The notes beneath the pieces were generated by a model that saw only the letters and a list, made by a program, of their open reading frames with translations, was not told where the DNA came from and searched no databases. A stretch of 64,000 nucleotides of DNA, from NCBI GenBank assembly GCA_951804985.1, contig OX638131.1, forward strand, positions 102,444,464-102,508,463, read 5' to 3'. This DNA is from Dryomyza anilis. Lineage: Eukaryota > Arthropoda > Insecta > Diptera > Dryomyzidae. A program made the position numbers and the translations under genes. Below are positions 61,775 through 64,000 of this stretch, piece by piece; the stretch's first letter is position 1, and each line of letters starts with the position of its first letter.

Positions 61775-62694
61775 TTTTAAATAAGAACAGTTTTGAAAAC
61801 AAGAATAACAAAACAAATAATTAAATTTTTCATACATATTGAACTGGCATTTAAAATATTTAGAAAAAATAAATAAAATAAATAAAAAGCGAATAATAAC
61901 GATTTTAATATTAAATCGTCAATAGTTTCATTTACCCTATCTCACCAACCATATTATAAAAAAAAAAACAGAACAGAATAAAAAATCTTCCGGTGCTGAC
62001 AAAAAACCAAGAGAACTCTTTCTTTCGTTTGGCGTAAATCATTATACTGATTTATATTCCGATTGATTTTGTTTTTTCATGTTTAGTTTTTTCTTTTTTT
62101 TTGTGTTGGATACTGAAAAGTTGAAATGTGAACTGGAGTTCAAGCAATAACTTAAAAGTTCCAATACAAAACAATTCATAAAAGATTGAAGATGAAAAAA
62201 AAAAAATGAAAAAGATCTAAGTAAATTGAAATTAAATTTAACATTTAAATATATGTTTCAAAATCTTTTTAAAGAAATTAATAATATTTTATTATTTGCT
62301 AAGTGAAGTCGAAAAAATTACATTATAACCTAGCAAACATTTAGTCAACCCCTTGAAGTGACCATTAGGCCAATGTAAACCTGTAAAAAGGTTAAAATAT
62401 GCTTAATAAAATCCGAAATGGCCCAAAGGCAGGAAACTTTGTTGCCATTTTATTTGCTTTTGTCATTTTTTCTATTTCATTATGACTCGTTGACCTGAAT
62501 GCGTTGAATACAAATAATATTAGGAAAAAGCAGATAATAGCTCTGCTGGCAAAAGGGTAAAAACTGTAGGGACATCAGTGACAAATAGAAGAAGAAAAAA
62601 ACTAATAAAAAAAAACTTTTTAAAAATCAAGCTTTTATAAAAATCTGTACTAAAAAATTAAAAATAAATTTACTAAAAATATAAAATATATTTA
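61775..62694. other. Unique AT-rich segment, no gene seen
   Basis: I see no repeat period, RNA motif or useful open frame. Confidence 0.4.
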
Positions 62695-62937
62695 TAAGTA
62701 GTAGGTATGTATATTTATAATGAATACATATTAATATATGAAATAAATTAAATCTTATTCAAATTATATTATTAAGATATACGTTTATAAGAAATAAATT
62801 TTAAAATTTACTAAGAGGTTTCCAAATACAAAAATGAAAGCGTGCGGCGAAAATATTAAAAATTACCAGCATATTACATTTGTAAATGTGTGGCTTAAAT
62901 ATGAATTTTAACTATCAAAGGAATACAATTATGATCA

Positions 62938-62939
<2 letters not shown>

Positions 62940-63025
<86 letters not shown>

Positions 63026-63040
63026 TATATATATATATAT
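62940..63040. repeat. (TA)n microsatellite
   Basis: About 38 TA pairs run uninterrupted to 63016, then AAATAAATATATATATATAT. It lies within the long-inverted-repeat element. Self-complementary TA tracts extrude readily as cruciforms and are prone to length error. Confidence 0.95.
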
Positions 63041-63328
63041 TATCTTATACATCACAAACCTACAACTCTTTATACTTTAAATCTCGCAACCGCTCAGCAC
63101 ACTATAACCCTTCACAGCATAAGGCAGGATTGTATAGGATATATCACGTCCCGTTGTCCAGTTACACCCAGATTCTACATGACGATTATAATATAAAATA
63201 TGAGCTTTTACTTCAATTTTCAAAACTATGTACTACTTTTATAAGTCGAGAGTTGTAGCATTTTAAAAGGTTTGCTTATTTGACAGGTGCCACCAACCTC
63301 TATGAAATTACAACCCTTTATGGCAAGG

Positions 63329-63554
63329 TCGGTGATACTGCAAAACCGTCTAACTGCATGTGAGAATTACGCCTAATTTTGTGTTATAATCGGGTTTTTA
63401 ATGATATGTTGATCGGATAAATTAGAAATTAGGCATACTTAATTTGTATGAATGAAGTCAAAATTGAGATTGAAAATAGTTTTGTTTCTTCTGTAAAATT
63501 CTTTTTGTAAGAGGTATTCGAAAATGTAGATAGACGGTTTTGCAGTATCACCGA
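63329..63554. repeat. Nested 226-bp inverted-repeat unit with perfect 24-bp arms
   Basis: TCGGTGATACTGCAAAACCG starts the left arm (63329-63352), and the right arm (63531-63554) is an exact reverse complement over 24 bp. The immediate flanks AAGG and CGAT do not match, so no target duplication is seen. It may be a MITE inside the larger element, or the larger element's own subterminal repeats. Confidence 0.8.
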
Positions 63555-64000
63555 CGATATAACCTTTATCTACATCATTTAGCCAAATTCCATGACTTAA
63601 ATTAAGTACATAAATAAATATTTCTAATTAAAAGTTAAATTTCTCCAGATTATCCTGAGGTAAAAACATAACACATGCCAAAAAAAATATCATTGGGCTT
63701 CCGATATCAGCACTGCCTACAAAACTCATAGATACTTCCATACAGATCTACCCCTTCTCCAAAATTATATTGAAAACTATTGCAAAGTTGAATTAAATTG
63801 CAAAGTTTATTAGTGCTTGAGATGGACTGTAATATTCAATAATTTTGCCGCACGCTTTTATTTTTGTATTTGGAAACCTCTTAGTAAATTTTAAAATTTA
63901 TTTCTTATAAACGTATATCTTAATAATATAATTTGAATAAGATTTAATTTATTTCATATATTAATATGTATTCATTATAAATATACATACCTACTACTTA

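Larger units (their letters stand above)
62695..64000. mobile_element. Element with ~170-bp terminal inverted arms, cut by the window end
   Basis: The left arm 62695-62868 begins TAAGTAGTAGGTATGTATAT. The right arm (about 63830-64000) is its reverse complement and reaches the last base of the window, so the right border may lie outside. The first ~140 bp of the arms appear identical, and the inner part (AAGCGTGCGGC region) has a few changes. Long, near-identical arms are typical of foldback-like or long-TIR DNA transposons. The interior (~960 bp) holds a (TA)n run and a nested inverted repeat but no transposase. Alternatively it is an inverted duplication without mobility. Confidence 0.8.

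Noticed and set aside
1..64000. A multi-gene defence or biosynthetic system
   Set aside because: No intact gene other than repeat artefacts and a broken transposase could be identified.

Overview
This window looks like AT-rich, gene-poor nuclear DNA from a dipteran fly. Two copies of a DINE-1/mini-me-like element, with a (GTCY)n tract next to a conserved TA-rich core, point to Diptera. An internally deleted DD37E-type Tc1/mariner copy and a tRNA-derived SINE agree with that. I found no intact protein-coding gene, no rRNA, no CRISPR array and no prokaryotic gene. The only protein relic I can name is the broken DD37E transposase at 2170-2935. The setting could be a giant intron or intergenic heterochromatin; the sequence alone does not decide.

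Layout. 0-6 kb: a degenerate 15-bp array (about 1.56-3.36 kb) carrying a SINE (1692-1996) and a DD37E element (2045-3091) at separate sites, then a 15-bp CACACTAAAACTCAC array, a 564-bp inverted-repeat element (4627-5190) and a decayed ~145-bp tandem repeat. 6.7-29.6 kb: five large arrays of one 19-bp repeat (consensus TTTTTCACTAAAAATTCAA or its complement), in both orientations, separated by unique AT-rich spacers, an 8-bp array (14.3-14.9 kb) and two DINE-1-like elements (21.4-22.2 and 24.3-25.1 kb). 31.7-43.9 kb: a domain of 10-bp repeats, with GAATTGATTT on the left, its reverse complement AAATCAATTC on the right, and a related TCAAATCATA array between, ending in a tandem segmental duplication. 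45.2-50.3 kb: very homogeneous 6-bp and 9-bp arrays. 53.0-54.3 kb: an 11-bp CCTATAGTTGT array split by a 198-bp MITE. 56.1-57.8 kb: another 19-bp array. 60.8-61.8 kb: a non-autonomous Helitron with textbook ends and minisatellite cargo. 62.7-64.0 kb: an element with ~170-bp inverted arms that runs to the window edge.

There are no interacting genes here. The coherent story is repeat biology: one locus has expanded unrelated short units of 6, 8, 9, 10, 11, 15 and 19 bp, some with higher-order structure, and transposons have inserted into several of these arrays. The best candidates for something undescribed are the dispersed, orientation-switching 19-bp family, the 10-bp domain with helically phased AATT, and the minisatellite-bearing Helitron.
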